This document shows, piece after piece, positions 16,315 to 17,536 of a stretch of 17,536 bases of DNA (its first letter is position 1; every line of letters begins with the position of its first letter). Source of the stretch: Pseudomonadota bacterium (lineage in GTDB: Bacteria; Pseudomonadota; Gammaproteobacteria; Burkholderiales; Burkholderiaceae_C); contig JAEXBL010000182.1 of the NCBI GenBank assembly GCA_023394015.1, forward strand, positions 1-17,536. Reading direction: 5' to 3'. Both the position numbers and the translations under genes were made by a program. The notes under the pieces are model-generated. The model made no database searches. It saw only the letters and a list, made by a program, of their open reading frames with translations, and was not told where the DNA came from.

Positions 16315-16886
16315 GTTGCATGATCGAAATGCTGAATGATGGCGCGCTGGACCCCAGCTACATCGTGCAGTGGGGCGACAACGGCGTGGCCAGTGGCGAC
16401 CCGCTGGACATCTCGACCTGCCGCTTCGTCTACCGTGACGACCCGCAGGCCATCACTGTCGACATCGGGGCCACCACGGTGTACGTCGACCGCGCCAACC
16501 GGCCGGGCGCGCTGCTGGGCTTCGAGCGCCAATGTGCGCTGATCCGGGCCGACAACATGCCCGGCGTGGCGCCGGTGCACCTGCTGTTCGACGTGCCGGT
16601 CAGTGCGGTCGGCGCCCATGTGAGCGCGGTGGTACCCGACCCGAACGCCCTTGGCAAGGTGTACCACGCGCAGCTCACGGTGGGCTTCGAGGGCGAGTGG
16701 CGCCGGCAGACGGTGAGCCTGCCGTTCCGCCTTTCCAACACCGTCGGCACGGCGCCGTTCCTGGCGGCGCAGATCGTGCCGCCGTCGCCCCGCATCACCG
16801 ACGTGTGGTTCGATGTGCTGGGCGACACCCACGTGACCCCGCCCCCGATCCAGGTGGCCGTCAATGAGCTGCGCTTTCTTGAATGA
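16311..16886 (+). CDS. Uncharacterised 191-residue protein in the multicopper oxidase operon
   Basis: I do not recognise this protein. It has no signal peptide or membrane segment and appears rich in beta strands, with alternating hydrophobic stretches such as STCRFVYRDD, ITVDIGATTVYVDRA, VHLLFDVPVSAVGAHVSAVV and PIQVAVNELRFLE at the C-terminus. Such a layout suggests a single beta-sandwich, jelly-roll or lectin-like domain, which is inference only. Cysteines occur at residues 3, 42 and 73. The gene begins inside the oxidase stop (ATGA) behind a consensus Shine-Dalgarno, and its end overlaps the next gene by 23 bases, so it is tightly bound to the oxidase operon. Possible roles include accessory subunit, cytoplasmic chaperone or non-classically exported partner. 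Confidence 0.83.
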   Translation: MSCMIEMLNDGALDPSYIVQWGDNGVASGDPLDISTCRFVYRDDPQAITVDIGATTVYVDRANRPGALLGFERQCALIRADNMPGVAPVHLLFDVPVSAVGAHVSAVVPDPNALGKVYHAQLTVGFEGEWRRQTVSLPFRLSNTVGTAPFLAAQIVPPSPRITDVWFDVLGDTHVTPPPIQVAVNELRFLE

Positions 16887-17536
16887 GGGCTTCGTCCGCT
16901 GTGCGGGCCTGCTCGCGGCGCTGCTGGTGTCGGGCGCCAGCCTGGCCGGTGTGCAAAAGGGGCAGGGCAGCGACGCCGGCGTCGAACTGAGCTGGCGCTA
17001 CGAAACCACGGGCGCACCCGACGAGGGTCTGGGCCGCCTGACGCTGGAGATGCGCGACAGCGCTTCGGGCAGTGCGCTGCGCTATGCCCCCGGCCAGATC
17101 GCCGCCTGGCTGCAGCGGCAGCGCCCGTCGCTGTCGGAGGGCGAGTTGGGCTGCACCGACCGGGTGAAGTCCCTGGTGTCGGCCGGTGTGGGCCGGCGTG
17201 CCGATGTGGACCTGAACAGCCACCGCCTGATCACGCTCAACAGCGACCGCACGCTGGCCTTCATCAACCCGTTCGTCGGCCTCAACAACGCCAAGCTGGA
17301 ATCCATCGTCACGCTGCCCGGTGCCGCCCGCAACTGGGTGCACTGGCCTTCGCGCGGCGCGCTGTGGGTGCAGGTGCAGGGCACGCCCGAGCGCCTGCTG
17401 GCCATCGACACGCACCGCCGCCGCATCGACCGCAGGTTGGACCTGCCCGCCGGCGCCGACGAGCGGGCCACGCTGGCGGCCGACGAGCGCGCGGCTCGCC
17501 TTTGGCTGGCTTTGCCCGCCGTGGGGCGCGTGGCGG
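16864..17536 (+). CDS. Secreted protein, probable beta-propeller (3' end outside window)
   Basis: The frame opens at ATG 16864 and stays open to the window edge (224 residues visible). A Sec signal peptide is clear: a short N-region, the hydrophobic core AGLLAALLVSGASLA and a likely cut near residue 29. From about residue 110 the sequence repeats strands typical of YVTN/YncE-like propellers: LNSHRLITLNSDRTLAFINP, WVHWPSRGALWVQVQGTPERLLAIDTHRRRIDRRLDLP and DERAARLWLALPAVGRV. Family members bind ligands or proteins in the periplasm, and some carry haem domains further on, which cannot be seen here. The start overlaps the preceding gene by 23 bases in another frame, preceded by a modest AGGTGG about 8 bases upstream. 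An alternative TTG start at 16879 is possible. Its role beside the oxidase is unknown. Confidence 0.78.
   Translation, partial: MSCAFLNEGFVRCAGLLAALLVSGASLAGVQKGQGSDAGVELSWRYETTGAPDEGLGRLTLEMRDSASGSALRYAPGQIAAWLQRQRPSLSEGELGCTDRVKSLVSAGVGRRADVDLNSHRLITLNSDRTLAFINPFVGLNNAKLESIVTLPGAARNWVHWPSRGALWVQVQGTPERLLAIDTHRRRIDRRLDLPAGADERATLAADERAARLWLALPAVGRVA

Noticed and set aside
1..17536. CRISPR arrays, tRNA or rRNA genes, insertion sequences, toxin-antitoxin or phage-defence systems
   Set aside because: Reading both strands, I saw no regularly spaced repeats, no tRNA-like cloverleaf, and no transposase, integrase or defence-type motifs. ratA is named a toxin in older work, but here it is a core gene of the START family.

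Overview
The window is a high-GC stretch of a betaproteobacterial chromosome. Gene content, order and protein style fit Burkholderiales, most likely Comamonadaceae; I cannot name a genus. Every gene call comes from reading the sequence and recalling protein families, since no database search was possible.

Positions 1-5566 hold the translation and ribosome-maturation block infB (5' end outside the window), rbfA, truB and typA/bipA, all on the plus strand. rbfA and truB overlap by 4 bases. The infB-rbfA gap is unusual: it carries eight GTCAT pentamers, four on the minus strand followed by four on the plus strand. A DMT/EamA-type permease (5581-6549) follows typA closely. A HIBYL-CoA-hydrolase-like crotonase (6672-7805) comes next. 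A perfect bidirectional terminator (7833-7862) separates it from the convergent minus-strand pair smpB (8909-8430) and a small lipoprotein gene (8312-7902). Divergent from smpB is the pair ratA-rnfH (9005-9798).

From about 9.8 kb the content changes from core to accessory. After a 246-base gap with an AT-rich patch, a 2089-residue secreted multicopper oxidase gene fills 10045-16314. It has three two-domain cupredoxin units, so six domains as in ceruloplasmin. It contains all four copper-ligand signatures, but in permuted order: the type-1 and HxxHxH motifs come first and the two HxH motifs later. The overall style resembles the giant MnxG/McoA/MofA-type oxidases associated with bacterial Mn(II) oxidation. 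Two overlapping genes follow: an unrecognised 191-residue protein (16311-16886) and a secreted, probably beta-propeller protein that runs off the window (16864-17536+).

The three accessory genes look like one translationally coupled operon for an extracytoplasmic metal-oxidising system, inserted beside a conserved core locus. The Mn(II) oxidase role is an inference from motif pattern and size. The copper motifs, the threefold internal repeat and the overlapping gene starts are directly visible.
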